Shown one piece after another: positions 10,701 to 21,544 of a stretch of 64,000 nt of DNA (the stretch's first letter is position 1; every line of letters begins with the position of its first letter). The DNA comes from Dastarcus helophoroides. Its lineage: Eukaryota; Arthropoda; Insecta; Coleoptera; Bothrideridae. The stretch spans positions 33,485,619 through 33,549,618 of the forward strand of contig CM053330.1 of NCBI GenBank assembly GCA_028583605.1, written 5' to 3'. The notes beneath the pieces were generated by a model. That model did no database searches. It was not told the origin of the DNA and worked only from the letters and a program-made list of their open reading frames with translations. The position numbers were made by a program, and so were the translations under genes.

Positions 10701-13685
10701 CAACAAAAATTGCTCTAACGCGTTTCGATAGCCACGCTATCATCTTTAGAGATATACTGATATGAGATATTATATCTCTCCGAAAATGATAGCTTGGCTA
10801 TCGAAACGCGTTGAAGCGCAACTTTTGTTGCATTTTTCATCTTGATTGTTTTCAGGGGATAAGATTTGTATATTAAGTGAAAATCCACAAAGTCAAATTT
10901 AAAAAAAAATCAGAAAAAACTGAACATTAATAAAAATATTCAAATTTACAAGAAAAGAAAAAAAAGAGCGGAAAAATAGATTTCAGAAAAAGTTGTAATT
11001 TCGAAAAAGATTAATTTCGAGAAAGAGTCAAAATTTTCAGTGGATCAATTTCCTTCTGGAAAAATTTGATAACTGTTGAAAAATCGAAAAAAGACAAAAC
11101 TTTCCGAGGTTGTATTTTGCAAAAAAAACCGAATTTCGAATAAATATCCCAATTTGCCAAAAATATTCGTTTTAAAATATTTACCTTTTGATTTAAATGT
11201 TAACACAATATTTAAATTCAATTTTTTTGCCTCTAAATACAAAAATATTTCCTATGGTTGCTTTTTTATTAACATTTTGATCGAATTTAGAGAAATTTCA
11301 AAAAGAGCCATTTTCGAGAAAAAAGTCTACAATTCTAGAAACAAAATATTTGGAAATAAAAGTCGAAATGTTGAAAATAAGGCGAATTTTGAGAGAGGGT
11401 GCAATTTGAAATTTCCAGCGGTTGTAATTTGAATAAGTCGAAATATAAGGAAAAAAAAGAATACTAAGAAAAATAGCAGAATTTCGAAAAACGATAAATA
11501 CGTATTGAGAAAAATACCGAAATTTCGAGAAAAAAAAAGTTTTTGATAGAACATTCCAAAAAAAAAGAATTTTAAGGATTTTGAGGAATTGAAAGGCGAA
11601 ATTTTGAATTTTAGATTGATAAGGAAACTTTTAAGAAAGGCAGATTTGAAGAGGAAAGGTCAAGATTTCGATAAAAAGACGAATTTCAGAGTCAAAACTT
11701 TCAGAAATATTAAGTATCAAATTTTGAGATAAAAATCAAAATTTCGGAAAAAAGCAAAGTCTAAGAGACTAGTTAATTTTTTTAGAAAATTAGATCCTAT
11801 AGGGTTAAAGTTTTTGGAAAAATCCAAATGTTAGGAAAAATAAAGGAATTTGGAGAAATAGGCGAAATTTTCAGAAATCGGTTTAAAATATTCAATTGAA
11901 ACTTCAAAATTGAAGGGAAATTCGAAAATTGTTAGAGAAAATTGAAAAAAGAACGTCAAAAATTTGATATAATGGTCTCATTTTGAAAATATTTGTTTAT
12001 AAAAAAGACAAATTTAAAATAAAGTCGAAATTTTGATGAAAATTTTGACATTTTCAGGTAAGGATTAGATTCGACATGAAATCAAAATTAATAAAAAACG
12101 ACTTTGAGAACATTTTGAAAAACAAATCACAAAAGCAAAAATAAAAGATTCTGAAAAAAATTTGATATTTCGAGAAAAAGATAGACATTTCTAAAAAAAT
12201 CAAAATTTCTAGAAAAATTTCAAAATTTTGTAAAACTTCGAAATTTTCCAGAGTAAGCCAACATGTACCATATATTGAAAAAGAAGTTTTTTTTTTGGAA
12301 AATCTCGAAATTTGAAAAAAATTAAAATTATCGACAAATGTCGAAATTTCAAGTAAAGTACGAATTCGGAAGAAAAAATGGAAATTTCAATTGAATATAA
12401 ATTTTCGGCGGCTTCAAAAGCCAGTGGGGGGCAAGTGCCCCAACCTGCCCTATTCGAGCTACGCCTACTTATTTGTAAACACCTTAATTGTATAACAGAT
12501 TGTATCGTATAGACGATGCATATCTAACAAAAGTTTTAAATAAGCGGAATATAATTAAAGTCAAGCGTTCGATTTTCAACCGAGAACCATAAAGTTTATT
12601 CGCTTTTAAAATTGAAATTATCTTTCGTTAATTGAAGTTCGAAACTGTTTTAGTTAATTAAAGTGTGAAATTGATAATTAAATTGTTCGCAAGCGCTTGG
12701 TGTTCATGGAAATACATTTCACCCTAACGCTTAAAATTGCAATTAAAAATCATTTTGGCAAATAGCGTAACAATTCAATGCATTTTAGCGATAAGAAAAA
12801 AAATCCTAGCAGTTAAAAAATCTTCCATCTGAATTTTTGAGGAAGAGAAAACTGAAATACTTATTTAGATTGTAGTGTTCCAAAAAATTAAGAGTTAAAA
12901 AGTTGGACGAGCGAAGTTCATATTAAAGCTATTTTAAAAAAATATAAATCTTTCACCTGAGCCAAAATTTAACTTTTAATAAACCTTTTCAATGATAATT
13001 AAACATAATTAATAATCAAAAAATAAATGAAAAAATATACAAATAATTTTTACCTTTATGAAAGTTTGCCTCAAATGTATTTTTAGTTTCTTAAAAAATT
13101 AAGATTCAAAAATATGTACCAATAACGAAATTTACTCTTGAACACTTTTGAAATTTAGTAGTCAAAAATATCAACCAATTATAAGAAAATAAAATTAATA
13201 GAAAAAATTGAATAAAAACAACAACAAATTTTAGTGGAACGGACTGGTCCTTGGTTATTTTCAAAAATTGAAATACAAATTTGTTCCCTGAAACCAAGAA
13301 AGATTAAAAAACACAACAAAAGCTCCTCTGACACGTTTCGATAGCCAAGCTAACATCTTCAGTATCTCTCTGAATGAAGATAGTAGCTTGGCTATCGAAA
13401 CGCGTTAGAGCTACATTTCTTATGTTTTTTAATCTTTCTTGGCTTCAAGGGATAAGATTTGTATTTCAATTCTTACAACAAATATCAAAGTTTCTATTCG
13501 AGCCATTTTTCTTCAGCATTTTAAATTCTCTTATTTGATTTTTCAAAAAACCAAAACAAGGATCAAACATTTTAGCATGCACCTTAGTACAGGAATAAAA
13601 CTAAGTAGCAATAATTAAGTTGAAGGATACTTACATATACGGCGACGACGAAGGTGAGGGCGAGTACGAAAGCGAAAGATTTCAT
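7777..13685 (-). CDS. Odorant-binding protein, minus-C subclass (2 exons: 13685-13635 and 8130-7777)
   Basis: A small secreted carrier of hydrophobic ligands; OBPs act in sensillum lymph, and some act in haemolymph or glands. Exon 1 encodes MKSFAFVLALTFVVAVY, a signal peptide, and ends at a canonical GTAAGT donor. Exon 2 follows a TTTTTAG acceptor in phase 0 and adds 117 residues, 134 in all, normal for the family. The mature chain likely starts at or next to LTEEQKEKIK. Only four cysteines occur after the signal: KDC, LFC, KKC and IKC. Spacing matches C1, C3, C4 and C6, with C2 replaced by Glu and C5 by Gln, which defines a minus-C OBP with two disulfides. The FCFSKKAGFQNEAG and TAFDTIKCYYE segments are typical. 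The start codon has A at -3. There are no frameshifts or stops, so it is probably functional. Minus-C OBPs are abundant in beetles, but also occur in bees. Confidence 0.92.
8360..9254. repeat. Degenerate AT-rich array (T-rich on plus strand)
   Basis: Built from variations on TTTTGA, AAATTT and TTTTTCTC words, with no exact unit visible by eye. It lies inside the OBP intron. The same composition recurs across the window. Confidence 0.75.
9267..9495 (+). mobile_element. Family P palindromic retroposon, copy c
   Basis: Both arms and the right-hand tail are present (ACCAAGGACCAGTCC, then CCACCAAAA). It is flanked by the 12-bp direct repeat ATTGAAAGTTGA (9255-9266 and 9496-9507). The centre is shortened. 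Confidence 0.88.
9508..10127. other. Array DNA then unassigned intronic sequence
   Basis: Array-type AT-rich DNA continues to about 9850. The stretch 9870-10127 is of ordinary composition with no frame, RNA or repeat that I recognise. Confidence 0.5.
10128..12465. mobile_element. Candidate DNA-transposon-like element carrying a degenerate array
   Basis: The left end reads GGGCGTAGACAG followed by a G-run. The right end is the inverse type: G-run, GTGCCCC, then AGCTACGCCTAC. TTATTTG occurs just outside both ends (about 10117-10124 and 12468-12475), which may be a 7-8 bp target duplication. The interior (10270-12410) is A-rich array DNA (AAATTTCGA and GAAAAAGTC words) plus family P copy d. There is no transposase. 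The termini resemble the GTGGCGTAG-type ends common in insect non-autonomous DNA elements, but the superfamily is not established. Confidence 0.45.
10620..10875 (-). mobile_element. Family P palindromic retroposon, copy d
   Basis: Tail sequence is on the left (AACGGACCAGTCC, GGTTATCTTTC), then both arms with GATAGCCACGCTATC and its inverse around 10730-10805. I found no clear flanking duplication. Confidence 0.8.
13230..13474 (-). mobile_element. Family P palindromic retroposon, copy e
   Basis: Full palindrome with the tail on the left (GTGGAACGGACTGGTCC). It is flanked by the 9-bp direct repeat ACAACAAAT (13221-13229 and 13475-13483). Confidence 0.88.
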
Positions 13686-13750
13686 GTTTGCTTATGTTGT
13701 ATTTTCTGTGGTCACAAGAAGAATACGATGTCCGAGGATGCGACCGATAC

Positions 13751-13757
13751 TTTTATA
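13751..13757 (-). promoter_or_regulatory. TATA box of the OBP gene
   Basis: TATAAAAG on the minus strand, 66 bp upstream of the ATG. Transcription would start about 25-30 bp downstream, near 13725, giving a 5' UTR of about 40 nt. The position and match are those of a focused insect promoter. Confidence 0.75.
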
Positions 13758-13799
13758 GTAAACGGTGAGGTTGGAAGTCTCCCGTTTAGCAAGATCAAG

Positions 13800-14535
13800 G
13801 CTACGTCATTCACACATCACAGCTTCACTAGAGATCCGATTAGTCGAGTTAATTATTCATTCAATTCGTGTTCCGCAACTTAATGCACATATTGTAAGGT
13901 CTAAAGTTCAGGATTATGTTTATTTTTTAAGAATTCTGGGAAGTGGTTGTTCTGTTAGATGATGAGACGCTGAGGTTACACGCCAGGTTTAATTTAATGG
14001 AACTTTATTGCTATGGAAAGTTTTTTTTGTTGCCAATCGAGCGAGGCAAAGTTCGTACCCAGATTTTAATGATCTAGCAGTGACAGGAAAATAAACAAAA
14101 GCATTATAAACAATTTAATCAAAAACTTGGGTTGCAAAAATTTTGGTTAACATGATTATAATGCATTTGTTAATTTTTTTATGCTGTCAGCGTTATGTTG
14201 AAAAGAACCGATTTCAACGTTATTTATGTCATAGAACTGCGCGCTATAGGACTTAGGAAACCATCTAAGGACCGGAAATTAAAAATATTTTCGAGTCTTA
14301 GGTCATTCCTTAGGAATAATAAACGCAGAACTTTGTTATTAGGTTGGACAAACACTATATAGATTACATGGGGAATCTCTTTTTATTTTTAAATGTCATT
14401 AAATTCATTTTCTTTTATATTACAAGCAAGCGCATGAATATTATCGCATATATTCTTGATTTACCTCCATAAAAACATGTATATTCGTGACGAAAAGCAT
14501 TTACTACTTTGTATAATCCAGTATTAATAGACATC
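13800..14535. other. Upstream flank of the OBP gene; nothing recognised
   Basis: Composition is closer to unique DNA than to the arrays. There is no reading frame or transposon signature that I can support. Any enhancers of the OBP gene would be sought here. Confidence 0.4.
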
Positions 14536-16140
14536 AGTGGCGTGTCGTGACTTTTATAAATGGGGAAGCTGACCGGAAACCCTTTTAAAAGGTTAATTCC
14601 ATTTCGCTTTTTTTTTCTTTTCTTGTTTTTAAAATTTTCACTTTCTCTAGAAATTTTGACTTATTCGAAAATTCCGACTTTTTTTTAACAAATTAGTCTT
14701 TTTGTTAAAAAATTCTACCTTTTCTGAAAACTTTAACTCTTAAAAATCCCACCTACTTTCAGAAAATTTCGACTTTTTTTTGTAAATTTCGATCCGATCT
14801 TATTTAAGTATTTGGAATTTTTTTAATTTCAAAATGTTTTTTAAAAGGATGTTTCTCTCTGAAGATGACAGTTTGGCTGTCGAAACGGGTTAGAGCAACC
14901 TTTGACAAGTTCTGTATTTCAATTTTTGAAGATAACCAAGGACCAGTCCGTTCCACCAAACTAAAAGGATTTGACTTTTATTGAAAATTTTTACTTTTTT
15001 TAAACGTTTTCCATTTCTTGAAAATTTGACTGAAAATTTCGACATTCTAAGATTTCCATTCTTTTCAGACTCTTTTCAGTCCTGAGATTTAATTGAAATT
15101 TTGACCTTTTTGTAAGTTTTGCCATAAAATTTAAAATTTTTAATTATTTGATTTTTTTTTTAATTTGCTTTGCCTAAAATGTTTACTTTTTTCAAAACAC
15201 TTTTTGTAAAATTCCAGTTTTCTGAATATTTAGATAAAATAGAATATTTTTCATTTTTAAAGTTTCGATTTTTGTTTAAATTTGGACTTTCAAACCTTCT
15301 ACATTTTCGAAAATTTTCACGTTTTAAAAAATACTGTACCTATGTTTTCAGAGGATCATTTTCCCTCTTAAAAATTTTAAAAGAATTGTATATTTTTTTA
15401 AAAAAATTATATATATTTTTAAATCATTGGATTTGTAAAAAAAATTATTTTTTTTAATTTCGATATTTTCAGAATTTTTATACTTTGAAAATGTCTGTCT
15501 ACCTCTTTTTTTCAAAATTTTTGCTCTTTGAAAAACTAATTTAGTTTTAAATTTTTTTGAAAATTTCCAATTTGTTTTGCAAAATTTTGACATTATTAAA
15601 AATTAGAATTAAAAAAAAATGCCTTGTTTTTAAAAATCTGAACATTTTCTTAAATTTCAATTTGTTTTATTATTTTTACCTTATCTGAAATTTTCGGTGG
15701 AAGTTTTTTAAAAGCCTCCAACTTTTTTTAAGATTTTGACTTTTTTTAATGTTTTGACCTTTCCTAAACATTTTTTTAATTAATTAATTTTTTAACTAAT
15801 TAACTATTACTTTTGAAATTTTCTATTTTACAAATTTTGAGTTCTTTTAAAAATTTTGACTTGAAAATATTGACTGTTTAAAAGTTATGGATTTTTAAAA
15901 ATCTAGATATTTTTTCAAAATTTTAAACTTTTTGAAATCTTTTTGAAATTTTCCTTCATTTTTTTCAAAATTTCTTACTTCTCCATAAATATTAATTTGT
16001 TCGAAGTTTTGTTCTTCAAAATTTTGTCTTTCCTCTAAATTTATTTACACTCTGGTAAATGTTGACTACATTGAGAAATGTTGTACTTTTTGGAAAACTT
16101 CGAATTACCAAAATGTTCCTTTTTCAAATTTCATTTTTTT
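14536..16140. repeat. Degenerate AT-rich array, T-rich on plus strand
   Basis: It starts next to a CAGTGGCGTGTCG end-like motif at about 14536. TTTTGAC, AAATTT and TTTTTGAAAA words recur without coding potential. Family P copy f lies inside. Strand bias flips near 16140. Confidence 0.7.
14851..14960 (+). mobile_element. Family P half-copy f (monomer)
   Basis: Begins at TCTCTCTGAAGA, has one arm only, and ends with the tail CCGTTCCACCAAA. Helix II here is GACAG paired with CTGTC, a compensatory variant of GATAGC/GCTATC. Confidence 0.82.
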
Positions 16141-16421
16141 AATTAGGCTTAGAATATACTTTTTTCTCAGATTTTCTTTGAAACTTCAACTTTTAAAACA
16201 AAATCTAAATTTTAAGAAAGTATAAATTTATTTTTCGAGAAAGAATAAATTTTCAAAAAAAATTCAAATTCTTAAAAAGTCCGAAATTTCTAAGAAAGGT
16301 CGAAATTCCGAAAGAAGTCAAAATTTTCAAAAAATTCAAAATTTTAATATAAATACAAATTTTTAAAAATTCAACTTTTTTAAAAGAATTCAAAACAGAA
16401 AATGTTGAAATGTTAAAAAAA

Positions 16422-16746
16422 ATTAAAATACAGAACTTGTCTCCTGAAACCAAGAAGGTTTAAAAAACACAACAAACGTTGCTCTAACGCGTTTCGACAG
16501 CCAAGCTGTCATCTTTAGAGAGATACTGACAGTATTTTTCTGAAGATGATAGCTTGGCTATCGAAAAACGTTAGGGCAACCTTTGTTGTGTTTTCTAATC
16601 TTTCTTGCAGTATTTCTCTGAAGACGGCAGCTTTGCTGTCGAAGCGCGTTAGAGTTTGGTGTGTTTTTTAATCCTTCTTGGTTTCAGGGGACAAGTTCTG
16701 TATTTCAATTTTTGAAGATAACCAAGGACCAGTCCGTTCCACCAAA
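16422..16746 (+). mobile_element. Family P compound copy g (palindrome plus extra half)
   Basis: A full palindrome is followed by an additional half-unit starting at CAGTATTTCTCTGAAGA (about 16612), ending in the common tail and CCACCAAAAA. It is flanked by the 13-bp direct repeat AATGTTAAAAAAA (16409-16421 and 16747-16759). Helix II variants include GACAGC/GCTGTC and GATAGC/GCTATC within this one element. Confidence 0.88.
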
Positions 16747-17390
16747 AATGTTAAAAAAACATTGAAACTTTCAAGTCTTATTTCTGAAAAGTCAAGATGT
16801 GTCAATTTTTTAAAAAAGTAAAAATTTTCAAAAAAAATATGAATAAAAGTGGAAATTTTAAGAAACAGTTGAAATTAACAATATTTTGACATTTCAAAAG
16901 TTCAAAAAGGTCGACATTTTTAAGTTAGTATTTCAAAATAGTTATAATTTTTACCAAAACTTGAAATCTCGAAAAAACTCACTTTCTTTTTAAAAAAAAT
17001 AGTCAAAATTTGGGGAAAATATCTAATTTGTAGAAAAAACAAAATTTTTAAAAAAGTCGAAACTTTTATCAGAATAAAAAGTTTCGAGAAACACTCACAC
17101 ATTTTTACAAAGGTCAAAACTTCAAACAAAAGCCATAATTTTTAATCAAAAAAGTCGACATTAAGAAAAAAGTCAATACTTTGCTGAAAAAAGTAAATAT
17201 TGAAAGGTAAATATGTTGAAATGTCTACATTGTTAAAAAGGTCGAAATTTAAAAGAGTCCAATTTAAAAAAATATAAATGTTTAACAAAAGTAGAATTTA
17301 AAAATTACAAGAAAATCGAAATTTCGAGAAAAACTTAAAATTTGACGAAAAAATCTTTGAGAAAAGCCGTTGAGAAAAAATCGTATTTTT

Positions 17391-17540
17391 AACAGTATCT
17401 CGCTGAAGATTACAGCTTGGCTGTCGAAATGCGTTAGAGCAACGTTTGTTGCGTTTTTTTAATCTTTCTTGGTTTCAGCGAACAATTTCTGTATTTTAAT
17501 TTTTGAAGATAAACAAGGACCAGTCCATTTCACCAAAAAA
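17391..17540 (+). mobile_element. Family P half-copy h
   Basis: A single arm starting CAGTATCTCGCTGAAGA and ending in the tail CCATTTCACC plus an A-run. Helix II is ACAGC/GCTGT. Imperfect flanking repeats of about 16 bp are possible. Confidence 0.82.
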
Positions 17541-19269
17541 TCTAATTTTTCGAAAAATCTCCCCCATTTTAAGAAAAAATCGAAATACTAAGATCAATAT
17601 TTTTAAAAATAACTCAAAATTTCAAAAAAAATTAATTTTAGCAATACTTGGACATTTTTAAAAAGTGTTCAAAAGGTTCCGAAAAAAACTGGATATCAGA
17701 ACAAATCAAATTTTCAAAACGAACGAAATTTTTAATATAGGTAAAATTTTTAAACAAAAATGTAGATTTAATTTAAATGAGTCGAGATTTCTTAAACAAC
17801 TGAAATTCTAGTTTAAATTTTCAGTTAGAATTTCAAAAAGAAGCCGAAATTTTGAATAGTTTCAATTTTTTGGTCCTAATTTTGAAAAAAGTCGAGATCT
17901 TCAGTGAATAATTTAAAAAAAAAATATTTTGGTATATTTTTGAGAAAAAGTTAATGTTTTGAAGAATCTTGAATTTTTCAAATAAATAGTTCTGATTTTT
18001 AGCGAAGAGTAATTTTGCAAAATAAGGTTTAAATTTACAAAAAGTCGAATTTGAAGAAAACGTCGAAAATTAAAAATAAGTCAATAATTTCAAAAAGGTA
18101 AATTTTTAGTCAAAATCTCAGCAAAAAGTATAAATTTTGTAAAAGTGTCAATTTTGTGAACCGAATTTGTTAAAGAGTCGAATATTTTCAATTTTTTGGC
18201 CCTAATTTTAAAAAAAGTCGAGACCATCAGTGAAAAGTTTTGAAAAAAGGATATGTTGGTATATTTTTGAAAAAAAGTTAATATTTTGAAAAATCTTGAA
18301 TTTTTTCAAAAAAATAGTTCTAATTTTTACCGAAGAGTAATTTTGCAAAAAAAGGGTTAAATTTACAAAAAATCGAGTTTGGAGAAAAAATCGAAAATTA
18401 AAAATAAGTCAATATTTTCAAAAAGGTAAATTTTCAGTCAGAATCACAACAAAAAGTATAAATTTTGCAAAAGTGTCAATTTTGTTACCCGAATTTGCCA
18501 AACAGCCCAAATTTATTAAAAAAGTCAACATTTTCAGAATATGCGAAATTTTTAAAGCCGAATTTTTCAAGAAATGTTTCAATTTTTAGCAGAAGTCAAA
18601 TTTTTTAAAAAGTCGAAATTTCTAAAAAAATCAAAACTTACAAAAAAATCGAAATTTCGACTAAAAGTCGAAAGTTGAGAAACAATTAAAATTATTAAAT
18701 TTTGAGAACACCGAAATTTTTGAACAAAAAGTGGAAAAATATTCATAAAATCACAATTTTGAAAAGTATAAGTTTTCTTAAATCTGTTCAAAAGTTTCCT
18801 TATAAAGTTATCAAAAATTTCAATATAGTGAATTGGAATTTCGAGAAAAAATGTCGAAGATTTAAAGAAGTGGATTATTTTTGAAATGTCAACGCTTGAC
18901 TAACTATAAGTCAAATTAAAAAAAATGTTTTGTAAAAAAACGGAAATTTTGAAAAGGTCATGATTTTCAGAAAAAGTTAAAATTTCGAGACAAAGTTGAA
19001 ATTTTGGGAAAAAGTCAAAATTTTGAAAAAAGAAAGCTTTGAAAAAGGTTAAATTTTGAAATGTCCGAATTTTCAAGTGTCGAAGTTTTCAATAATAAAT
19101 TGAAATTTAAGAAGTCAAATTTTTCAAAAAAAAAAGTTAAAATTTTAAAAACATTCGCCATTAAAAAACTTCTTTCAAAAAAGACAAAGACAAATTAACC
19201 TCAATATTTTAAGATTGTTTCTTGAAGATTCGACTTTTAAAAAGGAATAAATTCGAAGTTAATGTCTCA

Positions 19270-20030
19270 TTATTATGGTAGACTCTCATTAGCTCCGAAA
19301 CATTATGTTTACTAATTTTAATTTTAAATAAATTTTTAAAATTAAAGTTAAAAAATATAATGTTTGATATCCGAAGAAACGGGACAAATTGTGGTTACCA
19401 TGTCTCATGAACGGACACCTCCGATATGCGGATATATTTTGGTAGTCCCGAAGGTGTTCGCTTAAGAGAGATCCTCAACGATTATTTAAAAAATGTTGAA
19501 GAACAATATCATTGCTTAGATAGGTTTCTATGAAGAAAATTATTTCATAAAAACCTGTTATCAAGATAATTCAATCGAAAATTATAACGCACTAATTAGC
19601 GGCAAAAATATTGTATTAGATATTAAATAATGGTGAGAATCACGACTGACAATAGTAGTGGCTTTATTTATTATCGACTAACGCGAAAAACTCGAATCAT
19701 CACGATAAAATATATTACACATTACACACCTTTGTTCATTTGAAAAAAATTATTCATAATATAACACTTTAAATAGAAGATACTATTTGCTACTGTTTTT
19801 AAATTGCTATTATCTCCTAAATTCGCCATTAAAAAACAGCATGAGCTTCCGTCAGATGTTCTATGTGTACCTACGTACGAGTATGTGGTCATGGTCATGA
19901 AATTCTTGTTTCTATAGTTTGGGAATTTTTCAAAATCGAAACCTATTAATTTTAAAAATGATTGAGAGACTTCCTAGTAAATTAACAGTCTTTGCCAATA
20001 TTAGTTTATAATTGAAATTTCTCCTTTAAG
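19270..20030. other. No gene seen; low-repeat AT-rich DNA
   Basis: Around 19410-19475 are two inverted GGTGTCCG-like words (GGACACCTCC and GGTGTTCGC) that may belong to an old DNA transposon. Nothing else is supported. Confidence 0.4.
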
Positions 20031-20039
20031 TGAAATATG

Positions 20040-20097
20040 TGGAAAGTGCAACAAATTTGATTGCCTTTTACGAGTGGATTAAATTTGAAAAAAAAAA
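20040..20097 (+). mobile_element. LINE-A extreme 3' end
   Basis: TTTTACGAGTGGATTAAA followed by an A-run matches the last 40 bp of the LINE ending at 1290. It is a very short 5'-truncated insertion. Confidence 0.6.
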
Positions 20098-20697
20098 TTT
20101 TTATAAGATAATTATCGTTTTTGAAGTTGAATTTTTGACTTTAAAAAAATTAATGAAGAACAATGAAAAAACAGACATGCAGAGAAAACTCTCAACATTT
20201 AATTACTCTTAGAAATTTTGCAATTTTCCTGGAATTTCTACCTTACCTTCGAAATGTTTAAAAGGTCAAATTTTTCTTCTGCACAATGATTTTGATACTA
20301 TTTCTGAAATACAACAGCAAAGTACAAATGTTAAATTCAAAAATTCGAGAAACCGTTCGAAGTTTTATCGATCAATTTGGAAAAGAACTGATACTTGGAA
20401 AAATTTCGAAATTTCTACTTTTTTCTCCAATGCAGAATATACAATTTCAAATGTTCATTTTTTTTACATAAATGTGATTTAAATTAAAACTTTACTTTCA
20501 CTTTTTTTTCGAAATTCCTCAAACGTGTCCCTGAAATTTTGTATTTATAAATTTGAACATTAAAGATAAAAGTCTAGGATTTAAGATAATAATTGAAAAT
20601 ATTAAATACATTTTTTTGACATTTCAGGACAAATTTAAATTTAGAATTAACTCAAAAATTATAAACTCTGAGAAAACTTTTTGTAGATCTGTTTTAG

Positions 20698-21163
20698 TTT
20701 TTTTTTAAGTTCAATGCACTCGTAAAGGGCAACCCCATTGTGCCTCCAAAGCACTGCGAATAGAATGGGGAAACATGGATAGATGGTAATGAATCGTCTT
20801 CTTAAACAATGGCAGGTTGTAATTCTTGGGGAAAATTCCGTTCGGTAACGAGTTCAATAGCTTGGAAGTTCTATCGAAAAAATAACCTCCGTAGACAGAA
20901 GTCCTCACTGTGTCAAGCTGGACCGCAGAAGAATTTGCTGGCTCCGACTGATTTATATGCCACAAAAATCTTGCCCTTGGGGGGATCAATCCTATTAGTT
21001 CTGGTGATCATCTCCCATAAAAGTACTTGTATAAAAGAGATAAAACATCAACCATCCCCCTGTGAGTTAGTATTTCGAGAGAATCGATCAAACTCTCGTC
21101 AGCAATTAGACGAATCTCTCTTCTTTTAATTGAATCCAAAAGAGCTAAAGTGTGCTTTGGGAA
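20698..21163 (-). pseudogene. LINE-A C-terminal fragment
   Basis: The minus strand encodes KHTLALLDSIKRREIRLI, matching KHTLALLDSIQRRAIRLF of the LINE at 1-1290. A C-terminal part follows (IPPRARFLWHINQ, then LLNSLPNGIFPKNYNLPLF), with a stop at about 20711. An A-run (T-run on plus, 20698-20707) marks the 3' end. An in-frame stop lies between the two parts (GR then SPEL). It is 5'-truncated, as is usual for LINE copies. No retrotransposition function remains. Confidence 0.85.
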
Positions 21164-21416
21164 TCGAAACGCGTTAGAGCAATCTTTGTAGTGTTTTTTT
21201 AATCTTTTTTGGTTTCAGGGGACAATATTTGTAAAAATTGAAATATAGAACTTGTCCCCTGAAACCAAGAAAGATTAAAAAAACAACAAATATTGCTCTA
21301 ACATGTTTCGACAGCGTTAGAGCAACTTTTGTTGTGTTTTTTAATTTTTCTTGGTTTTAGGGGACAAGTTCTATATTTCAATTTTTGAAGCTAACCAAGG
21401 TTTCACTAAAAAAGGC
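21164..21416 (+). mobile_element. Family P copies i1 and i2, adjacent
   Basis: A half-unit (from ATCGAAACGCG to GACAATATTTGT) is followed at once by a shortened palindrome that starts AATTGAAATATAG and ends in a decayed tail with CACTAAAAAA. This is one of several places where units lie side by side. Confidence 0.75.
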
Positions 21417-21490
21417 AATATTTGTATTTTAATTTTTAATTTGGCTTAAAACTTTTAAGCTCAAAAAAGTTTGGGAACAGGTTTCGAAAC

Positions 21491-21544
21491 AAATTTGTAT
21501 TTCAATTTTTGAAGATAACCAACGACCAGTCCGTTCTACCAAAA
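21491..21544 (+). mobile_element. Family P tail-only fragment i3
   Basis: Only TTTGTATTTCAATTTTTG, the tail with GACCAGTCCG and TACCAAAA remain. It is a severe 5' truncation that keeps the 3' end, as in target-primed insertion. Confidence 0.75.

Larger units (their letters stand above)
8131..13634 (-). other. 5.5-kb repeat-filled intron of the OBP gene
   Basis: Bounded by GTAAGT (13634-13629) and TTTTTAG (ending 8131). It holds degenerate AT-rich array DNA (8360-9254, 9508-9850, 10270-12410), three family P copies (9267, 10620, 13230) and a 2.3-kb segment bounded by GGGCGTAG-type inverted ends (10128-12465). The stretch 12480-13220 has nothing recognisable. No coding exon is seen inside. The two exons join cleanly in phase 0, so none is needed. 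Confidence 0.85.
16141..19150. repeat. Degenerate AT-rich array, A-rich on plus strand, with a 326-bp tandem duplication
   Basis: Words such as GAAATTTC, AAAAAGTCGAAA and AATTTTCAAAAA recur about every 20-23 bp. Between about 17857 and 18510 a 326-bp unit is repeated once (CAATTTTTTGG at 17863 and 18189). Short reading frames here are incidental. Confidence 0.75.

Noticed and set aside
14851..14960. tRNA-derived SINE head with Pol III A and B boxes in family P
   Set aside because: TATCGAAAC vaguely resembles a B box, but no A box lies at the right distance and no tRNA fold is visible.
19400..19480. GGACACCTCC and GGTGTTCGC words as a transposon end
   Set aside because: Too short and unpaired to support a feature; mentioned only in the description of the stretch.
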